The position numbers and the translations under genes are program-made. A DNA stretch of 64,000 bases from Pseudoscleropodium purum (lineage: Eukaryota > Streptophyta > Bryopsida > Hypnales > Brachytheciaceae). The DNA is taken from assembly GCA_963969395.1 (NCBI GenBank), contig OZ017797.1:37510001-37574000 (forward strand). The letters run 5' to 3'. Under the pieces are notes generated by a model, which was given only the letters and a program-made list of their open reading frames with translations, did no database searches and was not told the origin of the DNA. Of this stretch, positions 1 through 10,964 are shown one piece after another; the first letter of the stretch is position 1, and each line of letters begins with the position of its first letter.

Positions 1-1014
1 ACATTACAGATTGAGGTCCAATGCAATGGTTTATAATTTATGGTTTAATAAATTATCAAATAATTTAGGATTCATAGAAAATAAGAATTGAGCGACTAGA
101 AGACATTAACTATTTTGTTAAAAATAATATCTCACAAAGTCATAATCTACAAAAGAGTTCATTTATTTTAGATAAAACAACTTATATACAAAATATGCTT
201 CCAACCATAACAACTGCAATTGTCATGTCTTTCTCTTTCTCCAATTCACTTGTACTTACTTTTTGCTTCAATCTTTTTTTGAATCTTTATGATTATCTTA
301 ACAATAAAAGACTATAAAATGGACTTGAAAATTGAGGCATTGTCTCTGAAAGATACAACATGACTTCTAATGTTAACTTGCATATCATGAAGTTTTCATT
401 GAAATTGATAAGATAAGCATTCATAGTCATTACTTCACTCATTTATTTTGATCCTCTTTTCTACTAGTGTCTTTTGACAATTATTGAAGACACTAGTAGA
501 TAAGAGGGTCTTTTTCACCAAGTCACAATATATATATACAAGAACTTACTTCTAGAGAACCAAATAGCACCAACTCAAGGCACATATAGTCTTTTGGAAA
601 CTAATTTTCCTATTGTAGATTTGTATCCTAAGATCTCTTTTCAACATGCACATGGAAATGTTTTAGAGTATACAAACGAAATATTGATTTTTACAAAGAT
701 TTGTATTTAGACTCAAGATTCTTTGTAAAAAATACATTATAATCTTCTTGTGAAAAAGCAAGGGCAAATGTTTAAGAATGTTATGATATTCATTTCATGT
801 TTATCACTCAGAACTTTTATTAGTGTTGTATTTATACCCTACATATGTAGCAAAAATCTCATTTATTCAAGAACAATAATTAAAAATCTCATGTATGGTA
901 TAAAAAAAGGCCCTATAATAGATAGTTAGATCAAAAACATATCCATGATGGGGTCTCTTATCATTGTATTTTTTTCTCGCTACCCTAAAAAGTGGCATTT
1001 TTTCATAGTTTCTT
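1..1014. other. AT-rich intergenic DNA, no gene seen
   Basis: The stretch is very AT-rich with short A and T runs and stops in all frames. I recognise no gene, RNA or bounded repeat in it. Confidence 0.6.
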
Positions 1015-1383
1015 GCCAAAATATGCCTCTTGACTTTAGGGGTTAAACATTACTATAAAGAGTACATGAAATAGTAATACTGGCCAAAATATGCCTATCA
1101 TTAGAAGATTTTTGGGGCCTTTGGATGCCTGCGAGTTATCACAACTTGTGAACACAAGAAACAGGTTTGGCGCAGCGGTTTGACGTAGCCAAGACCTTGC
1201 CACATCATTGACCAAATTTTTTTTTTATGAAAAAAAAAATTCTAACAACATGCCGTTTCCCTCGCTACGGGAAACAACTACGGGGAACATGCCCAAAACA
1301 GGCTTTTGGACCCCCCAAAACTCTTCTAATGGGGCTTTAGGGGTTAAACATTAACATAAAGAATTTCAAAAATAGTAGTATTG
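1015..1383. repeat. 68-bp tandem duplication split by a MITE
   Basis: The motif beginning gccaaaatatgcct occurs at 1015 and again at 1083. In the second copy it is interrupted after position 1098 and resumes at 1332. Both copies continue with ctttaggggttaaacatt and then a related run of about 40 bases. Copy 1 therefore shows the locus without the insertion at 1099-1331. The string ctttaggggttaa also resembles the right end of the TTAACCC elements elsewhere in the window, so the duplicated unit may include an old transposon end. Confidence 0.75.
1099..1331 (+). mobile_element. CATTAG-ended MITE, family A, copy 1
   Basis: The element is 233 bp. Its left end is cattagaagatttttgggg; its right end is the inverted counterpart ending in aactcttctaatg. 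Inside are the words tgcctgcgagttatcac, gacgtagccaagaccttgcc and catcattgacc, all shared with the copies at 7327 and 49831. There is no coding capacity. The unoccupied tandem copy of the flank (1015-1082) gives an insertion site with no added bases. Confidence 0.85.
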
Positions 1384-1768
1384 TATTATAGGAATAATTC
1401 TAATTCTAATTGAATATTAATAAAATAGCATATACATTCGGAAAGTTGTCACATCACAATATAAACAAATTTTTTTTAAAAGATTAGAAATACTTTGAAG
1501 TATATTTTATAAAAAGCTGCAAAACTCATAAATAGATGTTTATGGTATATGGAACAATTGGGATTGAAATCATTGAATTATTCAACCTAACTCTAATAGA
1601 AGCAAGGAGTCCATCTTGAATGTGTGTAATTATTTGTATTTGGAAAATTATCAAAGTTATATGAAAGTTATTAGATTACAATGCAATCTAATCCCTTTTA
1701 TCCTAAAAGGTCGCCCGCCTTGATGATAGGTTCTTAGTAAAAAATGATTCAATTTTTGAATATTGAGC

Positions 1769-2000
1769 GTTTGAAGATTTTTGGGGATCGGGAGGGCCAC
1801 TTCAAGCAACTGCATCGCGAACTTCCCCCACAAAAAGAATTTACAAAAAAAAAATTATCTTGAAATGAAGAAAAAAATTGAAATTTTTTTAGACATGGCA
1901 GTTGCTGTGCTACATCACCAAGTTGCTACGGCCCTTTGCAGGGTAGTTCCCGCAATCTAGGAACTCATAGACTTCCCAGGGATGAAAAACTCTTCTAATG
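1769..2000 (+). mobile_element. Diverged CATTAG-type MITE, family A-like
   Basis: The left end (tttgaagatttttgggg) and right end (aaaactcttctaatg) match family A, and the length (232 bp) is the same. The interior is diverged: it keeps a gcagttgctgtgctacatcacc stretch, comparable in position to the catcattgacc block. The first bases read cgtttgaag instead of cattagaag, so the left terminus is mutated or slightly misplaced. Confidence 0.55.
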
Positions 2001-2133
2001 GTGTATTTTTGTTTCTTTGAAAGTCATCCATTGGATACTTTTAGTCCTCAACATCATTTGAAAATTCAAAATTTGAATGTAGGTGTGCAAGTATATGAGT
2101 CTAAGATCATGAACACATGAGTTTAGGACTCTT

Positions 2134-2304
2134 TATACCTATATTATAGGTGTCTATATTATAGGGTACTTAGATTATAGATACCTATATTATAGGTGTC
2201 TATATTATAGGGTACTTAGATTATAGATACCTATATTATAGGTGTCTATATTATAGGGTACTTAGATTATAGATACCTATATTATAGGTATTTATATTAT
2301 AAAC
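2134..2304. repeat. 46-bp AT-rich tandem repeat, nearly 4 copies
   Basis: The word gatacctatattatagg recurs at 2180, 2226 and 2272, an exact 46-bp period, with a partial unit before (from 2134) and after. Each unit carries two related submotifs, cctatattatagg and tctatattataggg, each close to a palindrome. Copies are nearly identical, which points to recent expansion. Confidence 0.9.
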
Positions 2305-4222
2305 ACCTTCAATGATTGAAAGGTATATATTTGTACATAGGTTCAACTACTCAAGGCTCATATATTTAGATTTTTATGCTACTCACATTTCTATGCTCAC
2401 ATACTAGTATTGTTGATTTTGAAAGTACTTGTAAGTATAATTATAAATCACTTCAAAAATCACATATAATCATTATTTTTAATTAAGTTGGTATTTAGGA
2501 TTGAATTATCCCACATCAATTTAGTTCTTGAAGGAGCTCAAGAAGCCCATTTGGGAAGAATTTATTTTCAATAATTATATACATTTACTTGTATAATTCA
2601 TGTATTTGCAAAATTATAAATAATTTATTGTAAAGTTAAACAACAATATGCTCATCAGAGAAGAAACTTCATATTTGTTGAGGACTACACATAAGACTCT
2701 TTGAAGTCTAACATGTGTCAAATTTGGATGACATATATTTATTTTGGGCCCTATAAAATATTCCCATGGCAGTCAATCCTAACATGTCAAGTATCGATTG
2801 CCCCTTCAAATCTAAGGTGAATGAACTTTATCCTATATTCACCTAGTGATTGGTAAATTGACTATTTTTAAAGCACATTTGGTAAATAGTCTGATGGAGG
2901 ACAAGAATTTTGAAGGATCTTCAAAAATAGATGTTAACTTTTGGGACATCAAATTTGACAAATGCTAGTAAGGATGCATTTACAACACTACTTTAGTAGA
3001 AATATGATTTGTTTTAAGACTAGAGAAAACATCTAGACGATAGAAGACCCACATGACCAATTAGACCACTTCTAAATCTCTTTATGGTCATTTCATCAAA
3101 CCAAGTCTTTCCTAGTGCATTGTAATTGTAATTGTATTGTATATGTAGGGCATTGCACAACATAAACTATTGCTAGAAAATTAGATTTCATTAATAAAAT
3201 AGGTTGAATTTGGATGAAAGATTTGTATTGTTTGATTATGTAGGTAAAATTGCATAATTAAGCATAACTATCCAATTTTGGATTGGAACCCACTATAGAA
3301 AGGGCAATTTCCTAGCAAGAGTTTACATTATTTATGTGTAGGTCAATTTCAGTACCTCAATGTCAAAATAATCTAATTTTTGTAGTTTGACAATTTAGCA
3401 TCGTAAATTGATTTTTTGAGCTTTTGATAAGTTGGCCTTCCTAATTTTGACATTCTCTTTCGACCTCTTCATGCACCGTAATGTTTAGGCACCATTTTTG
3501 CCCTTTTTACTTTTGATGAAATAGTTTGATTTTTTCTGTTCATGCTTAAATTTCTTCTTTTTTCTTAAATTTTCTCAAGAATAATTTTTGAATATTTAAA
3601 ATTCACAACAACAAAAAATTCCCATATATTTTCAAGAATTGTTGTTCAATTTTTTTTTTTCTTTCATATTTTAGACATGTTCCAATTTTTCCCTAATTAT
3701 TTTTGAAAATGACCTACATGTAGGGTACCATGTTTTAAAGTGGATGAAATGCAGTACCCAGATCCACTTTATGTACAAAGCTCCATCAATGGTTAACAAG
3801 TGCTCTTGAGAGATCCAATCCAAAGGTACCAAAGACATATCTCCTTCTGTAAAGCCTCCTTTTCCAAACATGGTGTCCCTGGGACTGATGGCCTGGCAAC
3901 ACAAAAACCAAGAAGGAATCCAAATATATTTGTAAGTTATGTGCCATTGCTTGCTCCTTCATAACCGTGGTTTTGGAGGGTGCTTTTTTTTGTTTAAAAA
4001 AAAAAAAGAAAAAAAGAATTCCATCCAAATTTGACCTGATTTTGGTGTTTGTAACCTTCACACCAGGGGAAAAAAAAGGGGGAGGAAGAAGGTTGAAAGA
4101 TCTCAAATAAATACAAGGTCTTCCAAATTTCGGATGATGTTTCATAATTTCTTTTGAACATCATAGGCAAGCATATGTAATTGATGGATGGACGAGCAAA
4201 CATGCATGCCTTCGTAACATTG
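2305..4222. other. AT-rich intergenic DNA
   Basis: No gene is recognised. The open frames at 3671-4203 on the - strand lie over poly-A/T runs and show no domain or conserved motif. A T-tract occurs near 3650 and an A-tract near 3998. Confidence 0.55.
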
Positions 4223-4457
4223 TTAACCCTTAAATGCCACCATGGTAGTTGCTTTTCGTCTCACGGATGATAAGGAATCATTCTATGTAGGATAGAAGTG
4301 CAACTATTCATCCTCGTAATTTTGTTGTGAAAATGAGAGGTCTTTTACAAGAGTTTGACTTCCAATGAATGTTTTTTTACATTTTTTGAAGCCAATTATT
4401 CGCACAACATTCAAAGGGATGATTTCTTCAGTCACCATGCCGTCCTTTAAGGGTTAA
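4223..4457 (+). mobile_element. TTAA-flanked MITE, 230-bp family (PB-1)
   Basis: The element is 235 bp including TTAA at both ends. It starts TTAACCCTTAAATG and ends CCTTTAAGGGTTAA, a clean inverted repeat. Its interior (cggatgat, aggatagaagtgcaac, attcatcctc) is shared with copies at 27671, 44738 and 57662. CCC-starting inverted repeats between duplicated TTAA tetranucleotides are the signature of the piggyBac superfamily. That assignment is inference, since no transposase is present. Confidence 0.82.
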
Positions 4458-5099
4458 CTACCACCCTACACTTTTCCTTCCCTTTCAGCTCCAACTGGGA
4501 AATTAAGATAGTCCTCCTCAAGTTCCGTAGGATGGATCATTTCATCTACTAAATGTTGTTGTGGGCTAGCCGAGTTAGTCGATCGGTGACTCACTAGGTT
4601 TCACGAACATAGTAGCCGAACTTCCACACATGGTCGCAAGTACGAAGTAATGATCACCATGCCGGCATCAATGATGTAATTTCTGAATGGACCAAGAAGT
4701 TGGAACGTGGGGAAGTTCCCATTTTCCGGGGGAAACTGAAAAGGATGCCCCGTGTTGGTTAATCATGTTGTGTTTCCGGAGGGTGTCGCGTAACCAACAC
4801 CAACAACAAAAAAATCCAAAAGTAATTCACTCCTTTTTGCACATTTTGCAATGTCTCTCCATGGATTCCGGATCACATGCTGTGCAACAGAGCCGCCTCC
4901 ACTCCACTGCAGGCATGATCCTGCAACTAACACCCGCCGGGGGTGCCGGGGCACCAGGACACTAACTTAACTTATGTCACATTCCGTGGCCTCTTTCCGC
5001 AGTTTTGTTCCTGGTTTCTGTGAAAGGGGGGTAAAGACATCTGCAACATGAATGCTCCTGAATTTCCATAACTTTAGGGGGGGGGGGTCTGTCACGCCC
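4458..5099. other. Intergenic DNA with a small perfect hairpin
   Basis: The composition is mixed and GC-richer than the surroundings. A 10-bp perfect inverted repeat, gtgttggtta at 4752-4761 and taaccaacac at 4791-4800, could form a stem with a 29-nt loop. No gene is recognised. Confidence 0.5.
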
Positions 5100-5625
5100 A
5101 TCTCATTGTCATGGCCAATGGCGGCTCGCACCGTCCTGTTCAATTCATCGGAACTGGATGGGAACTGTTCCCATCCCATTGCCATGGTCAATGGAGGCTC
5201 GCACCATCCTGTTCAATTCATCGGAACTGGATGGGAACTGTTCCCATCCCCCTTCCATGGTCAATGGAGGCTTGCACCATCCTGTTCAATTCATCGGAAC
5301 TGGATGGGAACTGTTCCCATCCCACTGCCATGGTCAATGGAGGCTTGCACCATCCTGTTCAATTCATCGGAACTGGATGGGAACTGTTCCCATCCCACTG
5401 CCATGGTCAATGGAGGCTTGCACCATCCTGTTCAATTCATCAGAACTGGATGGGAACTGTTCCCATCCCACTGCCATGGTCAATGGAGGCTTGCACCATC
5501 CTGTTCAATTCATCGGAACTGGATGGGAACTGTTCCCATCCCACTGCCATGGTCAATGGAGGCTTGCACCATCCTGTTCAATTCACTGGAACTGGATGGG
5601 AACTGTTCCCATCCCATCGCCACGC
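5100..5625. repeat. 73-bp minisatellite, 7 copies, with an internal palindrome
   Basis: The word gttcaattca recurs at 5138, 5211, 5284, 5357, 5430, 5503 and 5576: seven units with an exact 73-bp period and only scattered substitutions. Each unit contains gatgggaactgttcccatc, a perfect 9-bp inverted repeat around one base, and most contain ccatgg. Because 73 is not a multiple of 3 and the unit has no stop in any + frame, about 200 codons are open in all three + frames. That is a by-product of the period, and I do not call a protein here. Confidence 0.93.
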
Positions 5626-6949
5626 AAGGGAGTCAGTCCTTTCCAAAGCCTGAAAGGCGATGATGGAGACAATGGATTTGCCCTATTTTATTTTATGGGC
5701 ACGTTCTCCCAAAACAAAACAAAAGATGGCAGGAAGGGAAGAAGGGGGGCCCTTTGCTTTGCAAGTTGAGGCCCCCAACATGAGTGGCCATAGGAGAACT
5801 TAGGGGAGTCTGGTCGGGGTACAAGAACCTGGTTGGCCCCAACAAGGGGCAAAAGCCTGAAAGTGGCTATACAATTTGACCATGGGGGTTGATTTTATCA
5901 TTAGCTTTTGCTTCCAAGTTTTGCGAGGTGGGGGCGGTAGTCACCTCCCTCTTTTGCTAGGATAGAGGAGCCACCCTCTTCCCGTTTTTAAAAAAACTGA
6001 AATTCCATTAAAAACATTCTTGACAAGTTTTGTTTTGTTTGGACACTTTCCTATGATCTCAATTTTTGATGAGATTTTTGAAAACTTCTTTTGAAGATAA
6101 AAGAATATAATTAGCTTTTAAGATAATGTAATTTTCATTTCAATTAGGGCATGGGAGCAAAAGTTATACCACTACAAGTTCAGAAAGCATGACAAGAAAA
6201 AGATCCACAATAATTAGAAATAATATTATTATTTTTTTCTTTTTCACATGAATTGTTTGTATTTTTGTCTACATGAAAAGCTTTGATTCATTCAATTTGG
6301 ATTAGTGATGTGAAAGTTATGGAGCTTATTGCTTTGCAAGCAATCATTACATCTTTTTGAAAAAACAATGTTTGGGATTTGTTTTTGAGCTTGATTTTTA
6401 TAATTTGTAAGGAAAAAAGAGGTACTACAAGGTTCAATTGACTTACTAAAATAATCTCACCTTTTGGAACTATTGTGTTTCAATTCCATCTTGAAGGCTG
6501 TTAACAATTTAGATTTTTGTACTATTTCATATATGCTTCAACTGAACAATTTTTCAAAGATTGAAAATCAAATTTTAAAAGGTAAATTATTCTTCTAGAC
6601 CCTCAACTCAACTCTTAAACATAAAAAAATAGAAATACCAACTTTATAGTCTAAAAATATTGAGGTTAGAGGATTTGAAGTCTTATAATCTAATCACACA
6701 AGGTGCAAAAAAGATTTGTTTTCTTCTCTTTATATGCAAATATCTTACAATCTACAATGTCAAAATTTATGAAATTTCTTCCATATATTTTTGCATTGGT
6801 TTAGTGCACAAGATCTTATGATTAAATATGCCAAAAGAACCCAATTTTAAACACTCTTGCTCTTTGCATTAGAAATGACAATTTTGAGTGTTTTTTGATG
6901 AAAAAAAGTCCTTGAGATTGTACAAGTTGACTAGAAAGATAATCAATTC
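5626..6949. other. Intergenic DNA
   Basis: From 5626 to about 5990 the DNA is moderately GC-rich with purine-rich stretches. After that it is AT-rich. No gene or bounded element was recognised. Confidence 0.5.
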
Positions 6950-7326
6950 TAGTGCCAACAAAACTTTGAAGTTAAATAAAATGTTAAAACAAGTTATTAT
7001 TTTTTATAGTTTATATTTTTGAAAAATCTTTTTTTAAGTCTACTTTATCATTGAGAATTTGATTTTGAAAGTAAATGATTATGAATTTTCCATTCAAGAT
7101 TTTGTGCTAGGCTGTCCATTGCAAATCTTGATTTTTTGGTATTGAGGGTTTTGGGGAATGAGCCTCAAATATAATAGAACTTGGAGAAGAAATTACATTA
7201 GAAATTCATTTAAGAAAATTGTAGAGTAGATTATAAGAAGCTGTAAATTGATTGGGGTATGCTTGTTTTGCCCTTTAACAGCATATTTTTTTGGTGACCA
7301 ATTTTTTAGTTTTGACATGTGAAAAG

Positions 7327-7596
7327 CATTAGAAGATTTTTGGGGCCTTCGGGTGCCTGCAAGTTATTACAGCCTATGAACGTAGGAAACAAGTTCAGTG
7401 CAGCGGTCTGACGTAGCTAAGACCTTGCTATGTCATTGACCAAATATTTTTTTTGCATTTAGAGACTAAATTTTTTTTTTTTTTTAAATTATGAAAAAGA
7501 AAATTCTGACAGCGAGCCATTCCCCTCACTACAAGGAACAATTGTGAGGGAACAGGCCCGAAACAAGCTTCTGAACTCTCCAAAACTCTTCTAATG
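7327..7596 (+). mobile_element. CATTAG-ended MITE, family A, nested copy
   Basis: The element is 270 bp, running from cattagaagatttttgggg to ccaaaactcttctaatg. Its interior is shared with 1099-1331 and 49831-50108. It lies between host bases gtgaaaag and aggattgaaag. The unoccupied homologue at about 41511-41526 reads gtgaaaagaggattgaaag, exactly the two flanks joined, so the insertion created no target duplication. Confidence 0.9.
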
Positions 7597-7610
7597 AGGA
7601 TTGAAAGACT

Positions 7611-7905
7611 CATTACAAAAATTTCAGCCCTCGGGAGGTCTATGAGTTTTGAACCCCCCCCCCCCAAAGTGCAATTAGAGAGGAAATAATACTGTTTTTT
7701 ATTTTTTATTATTTTTTAATGAAGCTGCTGATGTGGCACTATTTGTGCCACATCAACAACACATAAGATTTACGTACTTTTTAAATAATTTTTTTGAAAA
7801 AAAATATTAAAAAAATATTTTTATTTTATTTTTTTGTACATGCAGTACGGAGTGCCAAAAAATGAATCCTTATAGCCCTCCGTAGGGTTCAGATTTTTTC
7901 TAATG
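7611..7905 (+). mobile_element. CATTAG-ended MITE, family B, nested copy
   Basis: The element is 295 bp. Its left end is cattacaaaaatttcag and its right end is gttcagattttttctaatg, imperfect inverted repeats. It includes a run of C, agtgcaattagagaggaa, and a tgtggcac...gtgccacatca inverted pair, and is shared with 43133-43439. It sits between host gact and tcaaatcac. The empty homologue near 28963 reads gacttcaaaatcac, so again there is no target duplication. Confidence 0.88.
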
Positions 7906-7924
7906 TCAAATCACTTTCACAATT

Positions 7925-8736
7925 TTAACCCCTAAATGCCCAAGGCTTCTCAAGTGTGTCTTGACTATGAAAAAAGAGCATGGGCTTATAGTTAACCCTA
8001 ATGAAGCAAATTGTATTTTTTTTCAAAATTTAACCGTATAGATGTTCAAAGAGCTTGGTTATTAATATGTTCACCAATTTTGAGTTCAAAATTGCTTAAG
8101 AGTTGTGAAATTATAACAAGAAAAATGTACATTTTTTTATTTTTAGTATGTTGCCCTTTCTCACAATGTTTTAGAAAATTGTACATAAATTTTTTTTTGA
8201 ATTGGAGGTGATATGAACAATTACAAATTGTGTTAGCACACTAAAATGCACTTTCAAAAAACTTAATTTCACACCAAAAGCTATCAAATTCATTACACAA
8301 TCCACCTTGTAATTGTTGAAATGCAATTTTTTGTTATAAGTATAAATCACAAATAACTCCAAATCAACAATTGCATGTTTAAATTTTCAATGGTGAAAAT
8401 GATGACATCACTTTATTCTTTCCATTGGGACCATTTTCAAAGCAAATGGATAAGTAGAAGTTTTTAGATCTTAAATCAAGTGAAATTGGCAAAGTTGGGA
8501 AGATGAAATAAAATTAGCAAGCTTTACTCTATCGCTAATGAACATACATGACTTTGAAGACCTTTAAAAAGTTAAATGTTCACCTTTTTCAGTGAAAAAT
8601 GAAAGTTTTAAATAGTTAATCCTAAGTATTGCCCCCCCAAATTTTTAAATGGTCAAACAAATTTAATTGCCCATCCCAAAATGAGCTTGAAATTTCAAAT
8701 CAATCATATATAGTCAATCAGGCAGTTAATGGTTAA
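7925..8736 (+). mobile_element. TTAA-flanked element nested in the PB-3 repeat
   Basis: TTAA at 7925-7928 and at 8733-8736 bracket 804 bp. The empty homologue at 41536-41555 has a single TTAA (gcagttttaacactctc), which is what a TTAA target duplication predicts. The left end is CCCCTAAATGCCCAAGGC. The right end read inverted is CCATTAACTGCC, a weaker match. A frame at 8011-8211 has no recognisable product, so I regard the element as non-coding. Confidence 0.72.
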
Positions 8737-8945
8737 CACCCTCACTATCAAACATTATAATCTTTCAATGCATAAGTGGGATTGTTGTGTTTTCTTTTTC
8801 CATGTGATCTCTAACATATCTAGTTTGAATTTGTACGGACACATTTCAAAAAAAGTTGATAACTCTTATCAAAACATGGGCTTTTGGTTCAATTTAGGAA
8901 AAATTTCAAGAAGCTCTCAAAAGGCCTTGGATACTTAGGGATTAA

Positions 8946-10249
8946 ATATCTTAAAATAAATATTCTTGAAGATAAGGGGGCAAAATCTCCTAGGTTCTCA
9001 CAAAAGATGACTTTGTTTTGAATCTATATTCTTGAGCTTTGAAGAATGTTTTTGAGATTTGTATACATTGTTATAGAATGTTATGGAAGGACCATCTTGT
9101 TTCTATGTGAAAAATGCATTGAAAAAGTATAATTATTAATTATTGTAAAATCAAAAAATATCACACCTCGCATCTTAAATAGAAAAAGAATATATGTAGA
9201 TTCTTATTAGTGCATTTTCTAGACATATAACACATATGAAAATCACACAATGAACTCAAAGAGCTTTTTTTAATATCAAATAATAGAGCTATTTCCACAT
9301 AAAATATATAAAATTGATTACTTTCTATCTCCTTCTAAGTTCAAGAGAGTGCAATTTGCAACTTGCATTGGAGTGATGAAGCTATTTACATCCATAAACA
9401 TAAAGATTATCAATGAAACATCATTTATTCACCTAATCAAATTTGCATCCACTATAATTTCATCCTAGTTAAGATTTAATTAAAAAAATTTACTTTCATT
9501 TTTTTTCTCACGAATGAAAGACATTTCATTGTTATTGTATGAATAAAATATAATTAAATCCAACCAAATGGAAGGCCCTCAAAGTAAAGTGAAATAAAAA
9601 AATCAAGTATTGAAGATAACCCATTCCTGATTGACATCCCATTCTAGCAATGTAGGTTGTTTCCTTTCGATGTAGAAGAGATAAGCAATGATTAATTATG
9701 GCATGGTTTCCAATAAGGTTGTAGCACATTATGATTGACTAACAATACTCTCAATATTGCAACCAACCCTTGATGGATTTTGCAACTAGTCCTTGGTCGG
9801 AAAGAAGAAGGTCTATATCACTAATATGGGAGAAACAAAATCTTTAGCTAAAAAATTAGAGGAAGATCTATTTCTACATATGGGAAAATTTCTCTATTGA
9901 AGATCCCTGCCCTGTAGATACATGTAATTGCTTAAATGGTCAAAAATGGGTTACCTTCCTTAACGCATAAATTACGCTGAAGCCAGAAAGTAGTTGATGG
10001 ATGACATGACTTTTGACTATAGAAACATTAAATCCACTTGTTGGTCCAATAATCGGAACAATTTTCGTAACTACCTTGGTCATGGAGACCATGTCTTTAG
10101 ACCAGAGCAAGGAGAAGTCGCCCCACAAGCACCCAGCTCATTTGCTGATGTTTAGCAAATTCCATCCATTCAGAAATACTGAATGTTTTGCCAAATATTA
10201 TTATTCAATTCAAAGAAGAAGTAAAAAAAGATAAAAGAAAAAGCTGCGA
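8946..10249. other. AT-rich intergenic DNA with a dispersed repeat at about 9700-9955
   Basis: The part from about 9700 to 9955 resembles 29858-30135 in the same order (gttgtagcacattatgattg, gaaacaaaatctt, aattgcttaaatgg). Since 28734-29162 also resembles 6950-8945, the dispersed repeat may be larger than the element I delimited. No gene was recognised. Confidence 0.55.
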
Positions 10250-10964
10250 CATACCGGCTACACAATTGGAAACCACTAGACTTTTCAGTCCCGGGCAGTT
10301 CCCCTGTCCCTTCAAAACGGGGCAGCAAGAAAGTCATGCAAGCTGTGGCCACAATATACCGGGCAGAGGCGCCCCAACCCCAGCCTGCCAAGTCAAGCTC
10401 GCGGGCGCAGTCAACCCGGCCCGTTGTTCCACGCGGGGTCATGGAAGGTGGGTAGGCCGGTAGGCATGGATGAGTCATGGGGTCCTCACCATGCCCACAT
10501 CCATCCCCATGGTCATCCAGGATGCCCATGCATCCCCATGGGGGCTATCCGTCGGGCTTGCGTGGGCTGAGGGAGACGACGCTCCTCGTAGAGATGACTC
10601 CCAGCGCGCGGGCAATTGCTCACGCAGATTCGATGTGCAGATGCGCAACCGCGTGAGCATTCGATGCCGTAGCAACTAGGCTCCCTCCCCAGTTCCCGAT
10701 CGGTCCCAGTCTCGTGCCAATTGGTGCTCTGTGCAGGAAGCGGTGCTCTTTCCTGGTCGTCTCTCTCCTTTGGCCTTTCAGGAGGTATGCCGGCGCAGTG
10801 GTGGCGTTTCGGCAGCTTGGCATAGCCGGATTGTGGTGGTAACCAAACCTCCGAGTCCTCCTTGTGTCACTCAAACTCGTATTTCACGGAGTTTTGGCGG
10901 ATGCGGTGTTTTGGCGGAGCTTCTTCCTCATCGTCGGTCGTCGTCGTTTGCTTAGGTCTTAGGG
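10250..10964 (+). promoter_or_regulatory. GC-rich island: probable promoter and leader exon of the MED26-like gene
   Basis: The composition switches abruptly from AT-rich to GC-rich at about 10250. Near 10730-10960 the DNA is rich in CT and GT. A good donor (ttag then ggtaagc) lies at about 10964-10970, and a good acceptor (gtcctcag) ends at 12595, 41 bases before the ATG. The simplest reading is an untranslated first exon ending near 10964 and a leader intron of about 1.6 kb. The start of transcription is not visible. Overlapping open frames on both strands here have no recognisable domain. Confidence 0.45.

Larger units (their letters stand above)
6950..8945 (+). mobile_element. TTAA-type repeat (PB-3) carrying three nested insertions
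   Basis: Host blocks at 6950-7326, 7597-7610, 7906-7924 and 8737-8945 align in order with the uninterrupted element at 41200-41762 and with the copy at 28734-29162. The right end, GCCTTGGATACTTAGGGATTAA in two parts (gccttggatac, ttagggattaa), is the inverse of the left end seen at 41168. The host's own left end is not clear, and it may extend further left or be truncated. The three interruptions are annotated separately. Removing them restores a continuous match to the other copies. Confidence 0.82.

Noticed and set aside
5100..5625. CRISPR-like array
   Set aside because: Whole 73-bp units are repeated without variable spacers, and the setting is a plant nuclear genome.
5052..5769. Three overlapping long + frames of about 180-203 codons read as a repetitive protein
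   Set aside because: They are the same 73-bp unit read in three registers. An array with a period not divisible by three and no stops opens all frames automatically.
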